A stretch of 64,000 nucleotides of DNA, taken from NCBI RefSeq assembly GCF_000152945.2, contig NC_020830.1, positions 2,552,501-2,616,500 of the forward strand, in the 5' to 3' direction. Of the stretch, positions 1 through 8,885 are shown in pieces. The notes under the pieces were generated by a model. The model was not told the origin of the DNA. It made no database searches and saw nothing but the letters and a program-made list of their open reading frames with translations. Each line of letters begins with the position of its first letter. Position 1 is the first letter of the stretch. The DNA comes from Polaribacter sp. MED152 (GTDB lineage: Bacteria; Bacteroidota; Bacteroidia; Flavobacteriales; Flavobacteriaceae). The translations under genes and the position numbers were made by a program.

Positions 1-1
1 A

Positions 2-556
2 TACTCATTAACTTTTGCCAATGGTGGTTCAGAATCTCCTAGAGATACTTTATCTACATCAACCATAAATGGTAGTTTTAACATACCAATCAAATCTACA
101 TTTGGTGCTGGTATTGGTAAACTAGACAAATGGTATGCAGGAGTTGAGTACGAAAGTCAAGATGCTTTTACTACAAATGGGCTTTTAGCCAATTCGAATG
201 ATGCATACAAATATGGGAAATCGAATAGATTTTCTTTAGGAGGATATTACTTACCTAAAATAAATTCAATTTCAAGCTATTGGAATAGAGTTACTTATAG
301 AGCTGGTTTACGATTTGAGAACACTGGTTTACTGGTAGATGGTACAGGAACTAACACAAATTTTACAGAAATTAAGGACTTTGGCATATCTTTTGGTTTA
401 GGTTTACCACTAAAGAGATTATCTACCATTAATGCTGGATTTGAATTTGGTAAAAGAGGAACTACAGAAAATAATTTAATTCAAGAAAATTATTTTAATT
501 TTAGATTAAGTTTATCTTTGTCTGAGACTTGGTTCGTAAAAAGAAAAATAGATTAA
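2..556 (+). CDS. C-terminal part of an outer-membrane beta-barrel protein (FadL/OmpP1-like), truncated by window edge
   Basis: An open frame enters from the left edge and ends at TAA 554-556, giving 184 residues. The visible part consists of alternating polar/aromatic strands (for example GAGIGKLDKWYAGVEYES, SFGLGLPLKRLSTINAGFEF) and ends in a charged tail, which fits the last strands of an outer-membrane barrel. In flavobacteria a FadL/OmpP1-like barrel gene commonly precedes the TPR and lptC genes seen next, so I infer that identity from sequence style and context. It lies 14 bp upstream of the TPR gene and is probably cotranscribed. The start, signal peptide and substrate are outside the window. 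Confidence 0.6.
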   Translation, partial: YSLTFANGGSESPRDTLSTSTINGSFNIPIKSTFGAGIGKLDKWYAGVEYESQDAFTTNGLLANSNDAYKYGKSNRFSLGGYYLPKINSISSYWNRVTYRAGLRFENTGLLVDGTGTNTNFTEIKDFGISFGLGLPLKRLSTINAGFEFGKRGTTENNLIQENYFNFRLSLSLSETWFVKRKID

Positions 557-570
557 ATAAAACTATCAAA

Positions 571-1896
571 ATGAAGAAAATAACGTTTTTACTAGCAGCA
601 ACCCTTTTATTTATTTCTGCTAAAACTAATGGGCAAGATGATGCAAAAAGAGAGTGTCAAATAAAGTATAACTTATTTAAAGGTGATTATACCTCTAAAA
701 AGAACGATGACGCTTTAGTTAATTTGAATTATTTGTTAGATAACTGCCAAGATTTATCTGTAAGTATCTATCAATTGGGTTCTACTTTGGCTGAAAAACG
801 TCTTAAAGACCCTGCATTAGCTAAAAGAATTTACGAACAAAGATTACAGTATTTTCCAAAGAAAAACCCAGCAAAGGTTCATAGTGATTATGCAACTTAT
901 TTATTAAAAAATAAATTAGGTTCAGAAGAAGAAGTTTTTGCTTTATTAGAAAAGGCATACAGTATTGACCCTACAAAAATGGGTGTAAAAAACTTATATG
1001 TTTATTTTCAAGGAGTAACTGATAGAAATAAAGATGCAAATCCTCAAAAAGTATTCGATACTTATGATGATGTTTTGGAAAATGTAAACAAGAAATTAGA
1101 TAATTACGCAGCTCAATTAAGAAAATTAAGTGTAGATACTGTAAAGAATAAAAAGAAAATTTATGCTTACACTGTGAACTCTAAAGCTTTAGGTCAAATT
1201 GAAGGTGGTTTAGATAACATGATTTCTGAAATTGCAACTTGTGAGAGATTAGTTCCTTTATACGAAAGAGACTTTGAAGCAAATAAAACCAATTCTGTTT
1301 GGTTAAGAAGAGCGGTATCTAGAATGTTCCAAAAAGAATGTCAAGATGAACCAATGTATGAGAAGTTAGCTCAAGCATATGCAGAGGCAGCACCATCACC
1401 AGATTCATATACATTTTATGCAGGAATTTTAGAAAAGAATGGCGATGAAAGTGGAGCTGCAGCAATGAGAGAAAAAGCTTTTCAATTAGAGACAGATCCT
1501 TTAAAGAAAGCAAAGTATAAATTAAAATTTGCTCAAGCAGCGAAGTCTAAAGGACAGTTGTCTAAGGCAAGAAGTTTAGCTAGAGAAGCAATTAGTTTTA
1601 ACCCTAACTATGGTAGAGCTTATTTATTAATTGGTAGCTTATATCAATCAAGTGTAAACAGTTGTGGAGATGATGAATTCGAAAAAAGAATGGTTTATGC
1701 AGCTGCATTAAGACAAGCGCAAATTGCTGCAAGAGTAGACCCAAGTATTTCATCTACTGCTTCAAGATATATTAGAAGTTACAAAGCAAACTTACCAAGT
1801 AAAAAAGTAATTTTTACCAAAGGTGCACAAGTTGGAGCTTCACATACAATTAAATGTTGGATAGGTGAAACTGTTAAGGTTGCTTCAAGCGACTAA
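571..1896 (+). CDS. Secreted tetratricopeptide-repeat-like protein
   Basis: This is a 441-residue protein. I chose ATG 571 because it begins a clean signal peptide (MKKITFLLAATLLFISAKTN); an upstream in-frame TTG at 529 would overlap the previous gene and put a polar stretch before the signal. The mature part is alpha-helical with TPR-like pairs, such as the region around residues 95-130 and the repeat near residues 315-365 (KAKYKLKFAQ ... AREAISFNPNYGRAYLLIG). No enzymatic motif is visible. Only 2 bp separate it from lptC, so a shared envelope role (outer-membrane assembly or LPS transport) is a context inference. TPR proteins generally scaffold other proteins; the partner here is unknown. 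Confidence 0.8.
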   Translation: MKKITFLLAATLLFISAKTNGQDDAKRECQIKYNLFKGDYTSKKNDDALVNLNYLLDNCQDLSVSIYQLGSTLAEKRLKDPALAKRIYEQRLQYFPKKNPAKVHSDYATYLLKNKLGSEEEVFALLEKAYSIDPTKMGVKNLYVYFQGVTDRNKDANPQKVFDTYDDVLENVNKKLDNYAAQLRKLSVDTVKNKKKIYAYTVNSKALGQIEGGLDNMISEIATCERLVPLYERDFEANKTNSVWLRRAVSRMFQKECQDEPMYEKLAQAYAEAAPSPDSYTFYAGILEKNGDESGAAAMREKAFQLETDPLKKAKYKLKFAQAAKSKGQLSKARSLAREAISFNPNYGRAYLLIGSLYQSSVNSCGDDEFEKRMVYAAALRQAQIAARVDPSISSTASRYIRSYKANLPSKKVIFTKGAQVGASHTIKCWIGETVKVASSD

Positions 1897-1898
1897 GG

Positions 1899-2465
1899 AT
1901 GAAAAACATTTTTAAAATATTTATAAAAAGTACTGCTGTTTGTTTATTAACAGTAGTACTTTTTTCATGTTCTAACAACACTCAAAAAGCTAGAGATTTT
2001 TTAGCTGATAAAAATTTACCTGTAGGTACAGCCAAAAATATTTATCATATTTATAAAGATTCTGGTAGAATTACTTCTAAGCTTATTACCAATAAAATGT
2101 TAGATTTTAGTAATAGGCAAGCTCATCCTTACAGTGAGTTTCCAAATGGAATTAAAATCATAAATTTTGAGAACAAAGGTGTAGATTCTGTAACCATAAT
2201 TGGTGATTATGCTATAACCTATTCTAAAACCTCTATATCTGAAATTAGAGGTAATGTAGTTGTAAAGAATCATACAGATAAATCTAAGCTAGTAACAGAA
2301 CAATTATTTTGGGATGAAAAAACAAAGTATTTCGTGTCAGAAAAACCATTTACCCTAACCAAAGAAAACGATACCATATTTGGTATTGGTTTTGAATCTA
2401 AAGATGATTTGTCTAAACATCTCGCAAAAAAGACAACAGGAAAATTAGAAACTTCAGAAAATTAA
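1899..2465 (+). CDS. lptC: LPS export periplasmic protein LptC (lipoprotein)
   Basis: The 188-residue protein starts with a lipoprotein signal whose lipobox is VVLFSC (Cys about residue 24), followed by a beta-strand-rich region with a repeated pattern (ITSKLITNKMLDFSN, GIKIINF, IIGDYAITYSK, IRGNVVVKN). This is the LptC/OstA fold pattern: LptC takes LPS from the inner-membrane LptBFG exporter to LptA. Bacteroidota LptC proteins are often predicted lipoproteins rather than single-pass proteins as in Escherichia coli. It sits between the TPR gene (2 bp) and a small membrane gene (3 bp), so it is clearly in an operon. The family call rests on strand pattern, length and conserved flavobacterial neighbourhood. 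Confidence 0.75.
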   Translation: MKNIFKIFIKSTAVCLLTVVLFSCSNNTQKARDFLADKNLPVGTAKNIYHIYKDSGRITSKLITNKMLDFSNRQAHPYSEFPNGIKIINFENKGVDSVTIIGDYAITYSKTSISEIRGNVVVKNHTDKSKLVTEQLFWDEKTKYFVSEKPFTLTKENDTIFGIGFESKDDLSKHLAKKTTGKLETSEN

Positions 2466-2468
2466 ACT

Positions 2469-2669
2469 ATGACTAAAATTTGGAAATTTTTTCAATATGG
2501 ATATTTAATGGTCGCTTTTATATGTTTGGTAGAAGGTATAGTTCGTTTTAATACAGAAAGAACTAGAGCTTATTTGTTTCTTGGCTTTTCAATTTTTATT
2601 ACATTAGTGTTTTTCTTTAAAAGACATTTTAGAAAAAAAATTGAAAAAAGAAATAACCAAAATAAGTAA
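2469..2669 (+). CDS. Small two-helix membrane protein, unknown function
   Basis: A 66-residue protein with two predicted membrane helices (about residues 10-25 and 36-51) and a strongly basic C-terminus (RHFRKKIEKR). It starts 3 bp after lptC and ends 15 bp before the CorC/HlyC-like gene. I do not recognise a named family. The tight position inside a conserved envelope operon supports a real gene, and the positively charged tail predicts a cytoplasmic C-terminus. Confidence 0.65.
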   Translation: MTKIWKFFQYGYLMVAFICLVEGIVRFNTERTRAYLFLGFSIFITLVFFFKRHFRKKIEKRNNQNK

Positions 2670-2684
2670 TACGTATCTTTTTTA

Positions 2685-3950
2685 ATGGAGGTCGAACTCA
2701 TTATTATCATAATATCTATTCTATTATCTGCATTCTTTTCAGGTATGGAAATTGCATTTGTTTCTGCAAATAAAATGCATATTGAGTTAGAGAAAAAAAG
2801 AGCTGGTTTTATACCTAAAATCCTAACGATTATTACCCAAAAATCTTCTAAGTTTATTACTACAATGCTTGTTGGTAATAATATTTCTTTGGTAATCTAC
2901 AGTTATTATATGGGTAGTTTACTTATAAGACTTTTTCCTTTAGAAGGTTATAATGATTTTTCTATTTTACTAATTCAAACAGTAATATCTACCATAATTA
3001 TTTTAATAACTGCTGAGTTTTTACCTAAGGCTATTTTTAGAATTTACGCCAATGAGGTTTTAAAAATTTTTGCAATACCTGCTTATATATTTTATTACTT
3101 GTTTCATTTTTTCTCTGAGTTCATCACCCTAATTTCCGATTTTTTTCTGCGGGTTTTTTTCAAAACAAATTCAGATGAACAGCAAACAGAGTTTAGTAAA
3201 GAAGAATTAGGGAATTACATTAATGAACAATTAGAAATAGGAAATGATGATGAAGAAGTAGATTCAGAAATACAGATTTTTCAGAATGCCTTAATTTTTC
3301 AGAATGTGAAAGCAAGAGAAGTGATGGTGCCAAGAACAGAAATTATTTCTGTAGAAATTCATGAAACTGTTACCAATCTGAAAAAGCTATTCATAGAAAC
3401 AGGTTTGTCTAAAGTATTAGTTTATAAAACTTCTTTAGATGATGTTTTGGGTTATGTAAATGCATTTGAATTATTCAAAAAACCAAAGACTATAAAATCT
3501 ATTTTGTTGCCTTTAGAAATTGTTCCAGAATCTATGATGATAAACGATATTCTAAACACTCTAATGAAAAAAAGAAAAAGTGTTGCAGTGGTAGTGGATG
3601 AATATGGAGGTACTTCTGGTATGATTACAGTAGAAGATATTGTAGAAGAATTGTTTGGAGAGATTGAAGATGAACATGATTCTCAAGAGTTTTTAGAAGA
3701 GAAATTAAAAGATGATCACTTTAATTTTTCTGCAAGAATAGAAGTAGATTATTTGAATGAAGAGTATGACCTAAATATACCAAAATCTGAAGCCTATGAA
3801 ACTCTAGGGGGTTTTATTATAGAGCACACAGAAAATATTCCTGAAGAAAAAGAGGTGTTAGAAATAGATAATTTCGAGATAACAATCCTTAAAATAAGTG
3901 GGGCAAAAATAGACGAGGTTTCACTTAAAATTTCTAATCTAGAAGACTAA
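2685..3950 (+). CDS. Hemolysin family / CorC-HlyC (CNNM-type) membrane protein
   Basis: 421 residues. Domain order: an N-terminal DUF21/CNNM membrane domain (about 1-150, several helices, with the typical FFSGMEIAFVSANK start), a CBS pair (about 213-335, opened by VMVPRTEI and containing VVVDEYGGTSGMITVEDIVEELFGE split over two strands), and a CorC_HlyC C-terminal domain (about 338-418). Members of this family are linked to divalent cation (Mg2+/Co2+) transport or resistance; some flavobacterial relatives, such as GldE, act in gliding. This copy has no gld neighbours, so I do not call it gldE. Start ATG 2685 begins directly with the first helix. Last gene of the envelope run before the promoter at about 4016. 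Confidence 0.85.
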   Translation: MEVELIIIIISILLSAFFSGMEIAFVSANKMHIELEKKRAGFIPKILTIITQKSSKFITTMLVGNNISLVIYSYYMGSLLIRLFPLEGYNDFSILLIQTVISTIIILITAEFLPKAIFRIYANEVLKIFAIPAYIFYYLFHFFSEFITLISDFFLRVFFKTNSDEQQTEFSKEELGNYINEQLEIGNDDEEVDSEIQIFQNALIFQNVKAREVMVPRTEIISVEIHETVTNLKKLFIETGLSKVLVYKTSLDDVLGYVNAFELFKKPKTIKSILLPLEIVPESMMINDILNTLMKKRKSVAVVVDEYGGTSGMITVEDIVEELFGEIEDEHDSQEFLEEKLKDDHFNFSARIEVDYLNEEYDLNIPKSEAYETLGGFIIEHTENIPEEKEVLEIDNFEITILKISGAKIDEVSLKISNLED

Positions 3951-4015
3951 ATTAAAGTTCCCTCATACACACTTCTTAAAATCACTTAACAAGCTACTAA
4001 TAAGTAGAAATTGGG

Positions 4016-4046
4016 TTGGAATATTAAAAGCAAAAATGTATATTCG
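4016..4046 (+). promoter_or_regulatory. Putative Bacteroidota-type promoter for the peptidylprolyl isomerase gene
   Basis: TTG (4016-4018) and TATATTCG (4039-4046) are separated by 20 bp. This resembles the Bacteroidota consensus TTG-N19-21-TAnnTTTG with one mismatch in the -7 box. The start codon lies at 4073, giving a leader of about 20 nt. Confidence 0.4.
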
Positions 4047-4072
4047 CCCACTGAAATTAATTTAAAAATCAT

Positions 4073-6160
4073 ATGGCAGTTTTATCAAAAATTAGAGAAC
4101 GTTCAATGTTCTTAATCATCATTATTGGATTAGCACTTTTTGCTTTTGTATTAGATCCATCAACACTTGGTGATTTTTTCAATTCTAGTAAAGTAAATGA
4201 AGTTGGTGAGGTAGATGGAGAAGCTATTTCTAGACAAGAATTTGCTAATGAATTAGAAAGTTATAAACAACAAACTGGAGGTAGAGCTTCTGAGATGCAA
4301 GCAGCAAAAACAGTTTGGGATAATATCGTAAGAAAAAAAATCTACAAAAATCAATTAAACGAAGCTGGTATTACAATTGGTGAGGCTGATGTTTGGAACG
4401 AAGTTGTAAATGCACCTTTTGTACAAAACAACCCTCAGTATCAAAACGAAGTTGGTTTATTTGATGAAAATAAATTCAAGCAATTTTTAGCAGATACTAA
4501 AGAAAACAATGAGCAATTATGGGCTCAATGGTCTTCCTATATGAATCAAGTTAGAGACAATGCAGAAACAAATACATTCAACAATTTAGTAACTGCAGGT
4601 TTAGGAGCTTCTTTAAAAGAAGGCGAAATGCAATATTTAATAGATAATACTAAATTAAATGGTCAGTTTGTGTATGTACCTTATACGTCAATTGCAGATA
4701 GTTTAGTAAAATTAAAAAAATCTGAAGTAGAAGCATATATTCAAAGCCATAAAGATCAATTTCAAGTTGAGGCATCAAGAGATATTTCTTATGTAAAATT
4801 TGATATTGTTGCAACTCCAGAAGATGAGCAAGCAATAATGTTAGATGTAGCTGGTTTAAAAGAAGATTTTAAAACTACAGATAACGATGTATTATTTTTA
4901 TCTGAAAATGATTCTGATACTGGTTTAAATACAGGTTATGTATTTAAAAGTAATGTAAACGCAATTATTGCTGATGATTTATTTGCAGCAAATGAAGGAG
5001 ACATTGTTGGCCCTTATAAAGATTTAAATGCAATTAAATTATCTAAAATTACAGAAGTAACTCAATTACCAGATTCTGTAAAAGCAAGTCATATTTTAAT
5101 TCCTTTTGTTGGTGCTCAAAGAGTAGCTGCAGATGTTACAAGAACGGAAGAGGAAGCAAAGCAATTGGCAGATAGTTTATTGGCAGTAGTTAAAAGAAGA
5201 AAAAGTAAGTTTGCTGATTTAGCAAAAGAATTTTCTTCAGATCAAGCTTCAGCAGTTAAAGGTGGAGAATATGATTGGTATAATTACAATAGAATGACTC
5301 CAGCTTTTAGAGATTTTACCTTTGAAGGTAAAAAAGGAGATATGGATGTTGTTAAGACTCCTTTCGGATTTCACGTAATTAAAATAGACGATCAAAAAAA
5401 TAAGCAGAAGGTTATTAAAATGGCAACATTTAGTAAAGATATTGTGCCTTCTGAAGAAACTGAAAATGCTGTTTTTAGACAAGCAGAAGAGTTTGCTTTA
5501 GCTGTTTCTAAAGAAAATAATTTCTTTGATGCTGCAAAAGAATTAAACTACAAGCCAAAGCCAGCAGTAGGTTTAAAGGTTTTAGATGAAAGTGTACCAG
5601 GAATTGGTAACCAAAGACAAATAGTTAGTTGGGCTTTTAATAATGAAACAGATGTAAATGCTTTTAAGCGTTTTGATTTAGAAGGTAGTCATGTAGTTGC
5701 TTTTGTTACAGGTATAGAAGAAGAAGGTTTAATGTCTGTGAATAAAGCTACAAGTAAAGTTAGACCAATCTTAATGAATGAAAAGAAAGCTGCTTTAATT
5801 GCTGAAAAATTCAATGGATCTGATTTACCAGAAATTGCAAAAGCTAACAATACAAGTTTACGAACTGCAAGTAACATTACGCTAAAAAGCCCTACTTTAT
5901 CTGGTGTTGGTGTAGAGCCTAAAATTGTAGGTGCAATGTATAATGCAGAAATTGGAAAATTATATAACAAAGTAGAAGGTAATAGAGGAGTATTTGCTTT
6001 TAAATTAACAAGCAAAGAAGAGCCAACTGCTTTACCAAATTACGATGCTAACAGAAAACGTATTGCAGAAGCTAGAAAAAGACAAACATTTAAAATGTAT
6101 GAAGCTATTAAAAAGGCTTCAGATGTAGAAGATAATAGAGCTTTTATGTACAGTAATTAG
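4073..6160 (+). CDS. Membrane-anchored peptidylprolyl isomerase (SurA/PpiD-like)
   Basis: 695 residues. A single N-terminal membrane helix (about 12-28, FLIIIIGLALFAFVLDP) is followed by a SurA_N-type chaperone domain (about 40-300), a parvulin-type rotamase domain (about 336-440, beginning VKASHILIPF and ending TPFGFHVIKID), and a C-terminal chaperone-like region. The layout is that of PpiD: an inner-membrane-anchored folding factor for exported and outer-membrane proteins at the periplasmic side of Sec. It has its own probable promoter and is closed by two hairpin terminators at 6181-6293. An equally valid label is 'peptidylprolyl isomerase, SurA N-terminal domain'. Confidence 0.88.
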   Translation: MAVLSKIRERSMFLIIIIGLALFAFVLDPSTLGDFFNSSKVNEVGEVDGEAISRQEFANELESYKQQTGGRASEMQAAKTVWDNIVRKKIYKNQLNEAGITIGEADVWNEVVNAPFVQNNPQYQNEVGLFDENKFKQFLADTKENNEQLWAQWSSYMNQVRDNAETNTFNNLVTAGLGASLKEGEMQYLIDNTKLNGQFVYVPYTSIADSLVKLKKSEVEAYIQSHKDQFQVEASRDISYVKFDIVATPEDEQAIMLDVAGLKEDFKTTDNDVLFLSENDSDTGLNTGYVFKSNVNAIIADDLFAANEGDIVGPYKDLNAIKLSKITEVTQLPDSVKASHILIPFVGAQRVAADVTRTEEEAKQLADSLLAVVKRRKSKFADLAKEFSSDQASAVKGGEYDWYNYNRMTPAFRDFTFEGKKGDMDVVKTPFGFHVIKIDDQKNKQKVIKMATFSKDIVPSEETENAVFRQAEEFALAVSKENNFFDAAKELNYKPKPAVGLKVLDESVPGIGNQRQIVSWAFNNETDVNAFKRFDLEGSHVVAFVTGIEEEGLMSVNKATSKVRPILMNEKKAALIAEKFNGSDLPEIAKANNTSLRTASNITLKSPTLSGVGVEPKIVGAMYNAEIGKLYNKVEGNRGVFAFKLTSKEEPTALPNYDANRKRIAEARKRQTFKMYEAIKKASDVEDNRAFMYSN

Positions 6161-6180
6161 TACAGGCTTTAATAACTAAA

Positions 6181-6215
6181 AAAAATCCGTTCAATTGTAT
6201 TGAACGGATTTTTTT
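6181..6215 (+). terminator. Intrinsic terminator of the peptidylprolyl isomerase gene
   Basis: A perfect 15-bp stem (6181-6195 with 6199-6213), loop TGT, contains AATCCGTTCAAT and runs into a T-tract. It lies 20 bp after the stop codon. Confidence 0.85.
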
Positions 6216-6259
6216 ATACCCATTAATTTAAGAAGATAGATACTAAGATTAACGACATA

Positions 6260-6293
6260 AAAAAGCCTTTTTGAGTAATCAAAAAGGCTTTTT
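6260..6293 (-). terminator. Intrinsic terminator downstream of rho
   Basis: Perfect 15-bp stem AAAAAGCCTTTTTGA (6260-6274) with its complement at 6279-6293, loop GTAA. It lies 19 bp past the rho stop on the minus strand, and its symmetry could also stop read-through from the + strand. Confidence 0.8.
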
Positions 6294-6312
6294 ACATATT
6301 GTTTAAGTGACT

Positions 6313-7986
6313 TTAACCATTCATAGAGATTAAGAACTCATCATTATTCTTAGAGAACTTAATTCTTTCATTTATAAATTCCATAGCTTCAATAGGATTC
6401 ATATCAGCTAAATACTTACGTAAAACCCACATTCTTTGCACTGTTTTATCATCTAATAATAAATCATCACGTCTTGTAGAAGATTTAATTAAATCAATTG
6501 CAGGATAAATACGTCTGTTAGAAATATTTCTATCTAACTGAAGTTCCATGTTTCCTGTACCTTTAAATTCTTCAAAGATTACTTCATCCATTTTAGAACC
6601 AGTTTCTGTAAGAGCAGTAGCAATAATGGTTAAAGAACCACCATTTTCTATATTTCTTGCAGCTCCAAAGAAACGTTTTGGTTTGTGCAATGCATTTGCA
6701 TCTATACCCCCAGAAAGAATTTTACCAGATGCAGGTGCAACAGTGTTATAAGCTCTTGCCAAACGTGTAATAGAATCTAATAGAATTACAACATCATGTC
6801 CACATTCAACTAAACGTTTTGCTTTTTCTAAAACAATGTTTGCTACACGTACATGTTTATCTGCTGGCTCATCAAAAGTAGAAGCAACTACCTCTCCACG
6901 AACACTTCTTTGCATATCTGTTACTTCTTCTGGTCTTTCGTCTATCAATAAAACAATCTGATATACTTCTGGATGATTGGCAGCAATTGCATTAGCAACA
7001 TCTTTAAGCAGCATAGTTTTACCTGTTTTAGGTTGTGCTACAATCATACCTCTTTGCCCTTTTCCAATAGGAGAGAATAAATCGATAATTCTTGTTGATA
7101 ACGAAGAACCTTTCTCTGCTAAATTAAATTTCTCTTGAGGAAATAATGGAGTTAAATGTTCAAAAGAAACTCTATCTCTTACAACATTTGGGTTTAAACC
7201 ATTAATCTTAGAAACTCTAATTAAAGGAAAATATTTTTCACCTTCTTTTGGTGGCCTTACATTACCTCTAACAGTATCTCCAGTTTTTAAACCAAATAAT
7301 TTAATCTGACTTTGAGATACATAAATATCATCAGGAGAAGAAAGGTAATTGTAATCTGAAGAACGCAAGAAACCATAACCATCAGGCATCATTTCTAGCA
7401 CACCTTCACTTTCAATAATTCCATCAAATTCAAAATCAGGATCTCTATATCTGTTGCCAGATTTATGATTTCTGTTAGCGTTGTTTTTATCTCTATTCTG
7501 ATTTTTATTATTTTTTTGATTGCTGTTATTTCTCTGCTGATTATTATTGTTATTGCGTTGTTGATTCTTATGAACAGGTTTTTGGTCCTTATCTTTAGAG
7601 TCTACTTTTTTATCTGCAGGATTGTTTTTTACTGATGTAGTTTTAGCAGCATTAGAATCTGTCTTCTTAACCTCTTTTACAGGTTCTTTAGAAGTTTCTT
7701 TTCTAGCCTCAGTAGTATTTTTAACTTCAGGAGTTTCCTTTTTTTCTGGAGTTGGTTTAGCAGGTGCTTTTTTTACCACTCTTTTTCTCTTAGGCTTTTC
7801 TGCTTTAGTAGGTTCTTCTGTATTTTCTACTTTTTTAGCTGAAGCAGGATTTGCTGCTTGAGTGTCTAGTATTTGGTATACTAAATCTAATTTTTTAAGT
7901 TGACTTGTTTTGGTAAGACCAATAGTCTTTGCAATTTTCTGCAGATCTGCAAGAGTTTTTGCTTTCAGTTCAGAAATTTCGAACAT
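6313..7986 (-). CDS. rho: Transcription termination factor Rho with long disordered insert
   Basis: 557 residues. Order: N-terminal Rho_N/SAP-like helical domain (1-45), a low-complexity hydrophilic insert (about 46-175) rich in Lys/Pro/Glu and then Asn/Gln, a cold-shock-type RNA-binding domain (about 180-255, with PDGYGFLRS), and the RecA-like ATPase (about 260-557) with P-loop PKTGKT, Walker [17 protein letters not shown] and the R-rich segment [16 protein letters not shown]. Rho is a hexameric RNA helicase that stops transcription. Long inserts are typical of Bacteroidota Rho, and in Bacteroides such an insert has been reported to promote phase separation. Convergent with the preceding gene, divergent from the DUF4293 gene. 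Confidence 0.97.
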   Translation of the reverse strand: MFEISELKAKTLADLQKIAKTIGLTKTSQLKKLDLVYQILDTQAANPASAKKVENTEEPTKAEKPKRKRVVKKAPAKPTPEKKETPEVKNTTEARKETSKEPVKEVKKTDSNAAKTTSVKNNPADKKVDSKDKDQKPVHKNQQRNNNNNQQRNNSNQKNNKNQNRDKNNANRNHKSGNRYRDPDFEFDGIIESEGVLEMMPDGYGFLRSSDYNYLSSPDDIYVSQSQIKLFGLKTGDTVRGNVRPPKEGEKYFPLIRVSKINGLNPNVVRDRVSFEHLTPLFPQEKFNLAEKGSSLSTRIIDLFSPIGKGQRGMIVAQPKTGKTMLLKDVANAIAANHPEVYQIVLLIDERPEEVTDMQRSVRGEVVASTFDEPADKHVRVANIVLEKAKRLVECGHDVVILLDSITRLARAYNTVAPASGKILSGGIDANALHKPKRFFGAARNIENGGSLTIIATALTETGSKMDEVIFEEFKGTGNMELQLDRNISNRRIYPAIDLIKSSTRRDDLLLDDKTVQRMWVLRKYLADMNPIEAMEFINERIKFSKNNDEFLISMNG

Positions 7987-8104
7987 TTATATGATAATTA
8001 AGTTATAATAGATCTTAAAATTTTAAGATATTTTAAAAATTTTTTTTGATTGTCTTTAATTGTATATAGTACTATACAATTTAATTTGTGCGGTTATTAT
8101 ATTA

Positions 8105-8112
8105 CAAATATA
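8105..8112 (-). promoter_or_regulatory. Putative -7 box for rho
   Basis: The minus strand reads TATATTTG, an exact TAnnTTTG match, and would give a leader of about 110 nt. No clear -33 TTG is visible at the right distance. Confidence 0.4.
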
Positions 8113-8159
8113 TGCTTTTTTTTTCACTTTTAAGTTTTTCTTTTTTTAAAAAGAAATTC

Positions 8160-8167
8160 TATTTTTG
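8160..8167 (+). promoter_or_regulatory. Putative -7 box for the DUF4293 gene
   Basis: TATTTTTG matches TAnnTTTG exactly and lies 17 bp before ATG 8185. The upstream region is homopolymer-rich and gives no clear -33 element. Confidence 0.4.
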
Positions 8168-8184
8168 CAACTCAATAAAAAAGA

Positions 8185-8616
8185 ATGATTCAAAGAATTC
8201 AAAGCATATATTTACTTTTAGCCTCAATCGTTTCTGGAGGTTTAATTTTTGTATTTAATTTATGGAATACAATTAAAGAAAAAATATTTGTTGTAGATTT
8301 GTTTTCGAGAGAGGCAATAACTGTTAAAGTAATTCCTTTTATGTTCTTAGCGTCTGCAGTTCTATCTTTAATGGCAATATTTTTGTTTAAAAATAGAAAA
8401 TTACAGTTTGTAATTGGGCGTGTTATAATTTTGATAAACCTTTTTTTATTAGGGTTATTGATTTATTTATCTCTAAATTTATCTGGAGAAACAAATGTTT
8501 CTGAGAAAGGTATTGGGATGTTCTTACCGATTTTAGTTGTTTTGCTTATTGTTTTGGCAAATAAAGCTATTAAAAAGGATGAAGATCTTGTGAAATCTGT
8601 AGATAGATTACGATAA
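8185..8616 (+). CDS. DUF4293 family membrane protein
   Basis: 143 residues with four predicted membrane helices (about 7-25, 49-66, 77-97, 111-126). The N-terminus MIQRIQSIYLLLA and four-helix layout are characteristic of DUF4293, a Bacteroidota-specific family of unknown function found next to rho. It is transcribed divergently from rho through a 198-bp AT-rich spacer and closed by a strong terminator at 8643-8673. No catalytic residues are visible. Confidence 0.8.
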   Translation: MIQRIQSIYLLLASIVSGGLIFVFNLWNTIKEKIFVVDLFSREAITVKVIPFMFLASAVLSLMAIFLFKNRKLQFVIGRVIILINLFLLGLLIYLSLNLSGETNVSEKGIGMFLPILVVLLIVLANKAIKKDEDLVKSVDRLR

Positions 8617-8642
8617 TTCAAATAGATAGTATATTTAGTGCG

Positions 8643-8673
8643 AAAAAAACCGAGATTAGTTTCTCGGTTTTTT
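8643..8673 (+). terminator. Intrinsic terminator after the DUF4293 gene
   Basis: Stem AAAAAACCGAGA (8644-8655) with TCTCGGTTTTTT (8662-8673), 12 bp, loop TTAGTT, ending in a T-tract. Confidence 0.85.
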
Positions 8674-8744
8674 GCATTTTATACGAAATCTTATTTTATA
8701 GATTTAAAATATCATTCTATCTTTATCAAAAATTATGTTAAATT

Positions 8745-8769
8745 TAAAATATTGACTATCAATATTTTA
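8745..8769. promoter_or_regulatory. 25-bp AT-rich palindrome upstream of the LuxR-type regulator
   Basis: TAAAATATTG (8745-8754) is an exact reverse complement of CAATATTTTA (8760-8769), with spacer ACTAT. It lies 10 bp before the GC-box palindrome array and is a candidate operator for a dimeric regulator. Confidence 0.45.
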
Positions 8770-8779
8770 TAAATCAAGT

Positions 8780-8845
8780 ATCCCTATAAATAGGGATGCC
8801 TATCCCCATAAATGGGGAGGGTTAAATTTCCCTATAAATAGGGAT
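8780..8845. promoter_or_regulatory. Array of three related inverted repeats (candidate operator)
   Basis: Three palindromes of the same design, 8-bp arms around AA: ATCCCTAT-AA-ATAGGGAT (8780-8797), ATCCCCAT-AA-ATGGGGAG (8802-8819, one mismatch) and TTCCCTAT-AA-ATAGGGAT (8828-8845, one mismatch). Centres are 22 and 26 bp apart. The third touches the -33 box of the promoter for the response regulator. Repetition and placement suggest cooperative binding by a dimeric regulator, possibly the adjacent LuxR-type protein itself (autoregulation); that assignment is inference. Confidence 0.6.
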
Positions 8846-8875
8846 TGTGGTAAACTAATAAGTACTTTAAATTTG
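8845..8875 (+). promoter_or_regulatory. Promoter of the LuxR-type response regulator gene
   Basis: TTG (8845-8847) and TAAATTTG (8868-8875) are spaced by 20 bp, matching the Bacteroidota consensus exactly in the -7 box. The start codon is at 8886, so the leader is only a few nucleotides. Confidence 0.6.
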
Positions 8876-8885
8876 TAATGTAACA

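Noticed and set aside
529..570. Upstream TTG extension of the TPR protein
   Set aside because: It would overlap the preceding barrel gene and place a polar basic stretch before a clean signal peptide starting at ATG 571.
2685..3950. Gliding protein GldE
   Set aside because: The DUF21-CBS-CorC architecture is shared, but no gld neighbours such as gldD are present, so the general family name is safer.
5689..6015. Open frame on the minus strand within the peptidylprolyl isomerase gene
   Set aside because: Antisense shadow without domain, promoter or terminator.
7622..7861. Open frame on the + strand inside rho
   Set aside because: It lies opposite the low-complexity insert of rho and is a composition artefact (Phe/Ser/Leu-rich mirror of Lys/Glu/Thr codons).
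8780..8845. CRISPR-like repeats
   Set aside because: Three short palindromes with irregular short spacers; repeat length and spacing do not fit a CRISPR array and no cas genes are present.
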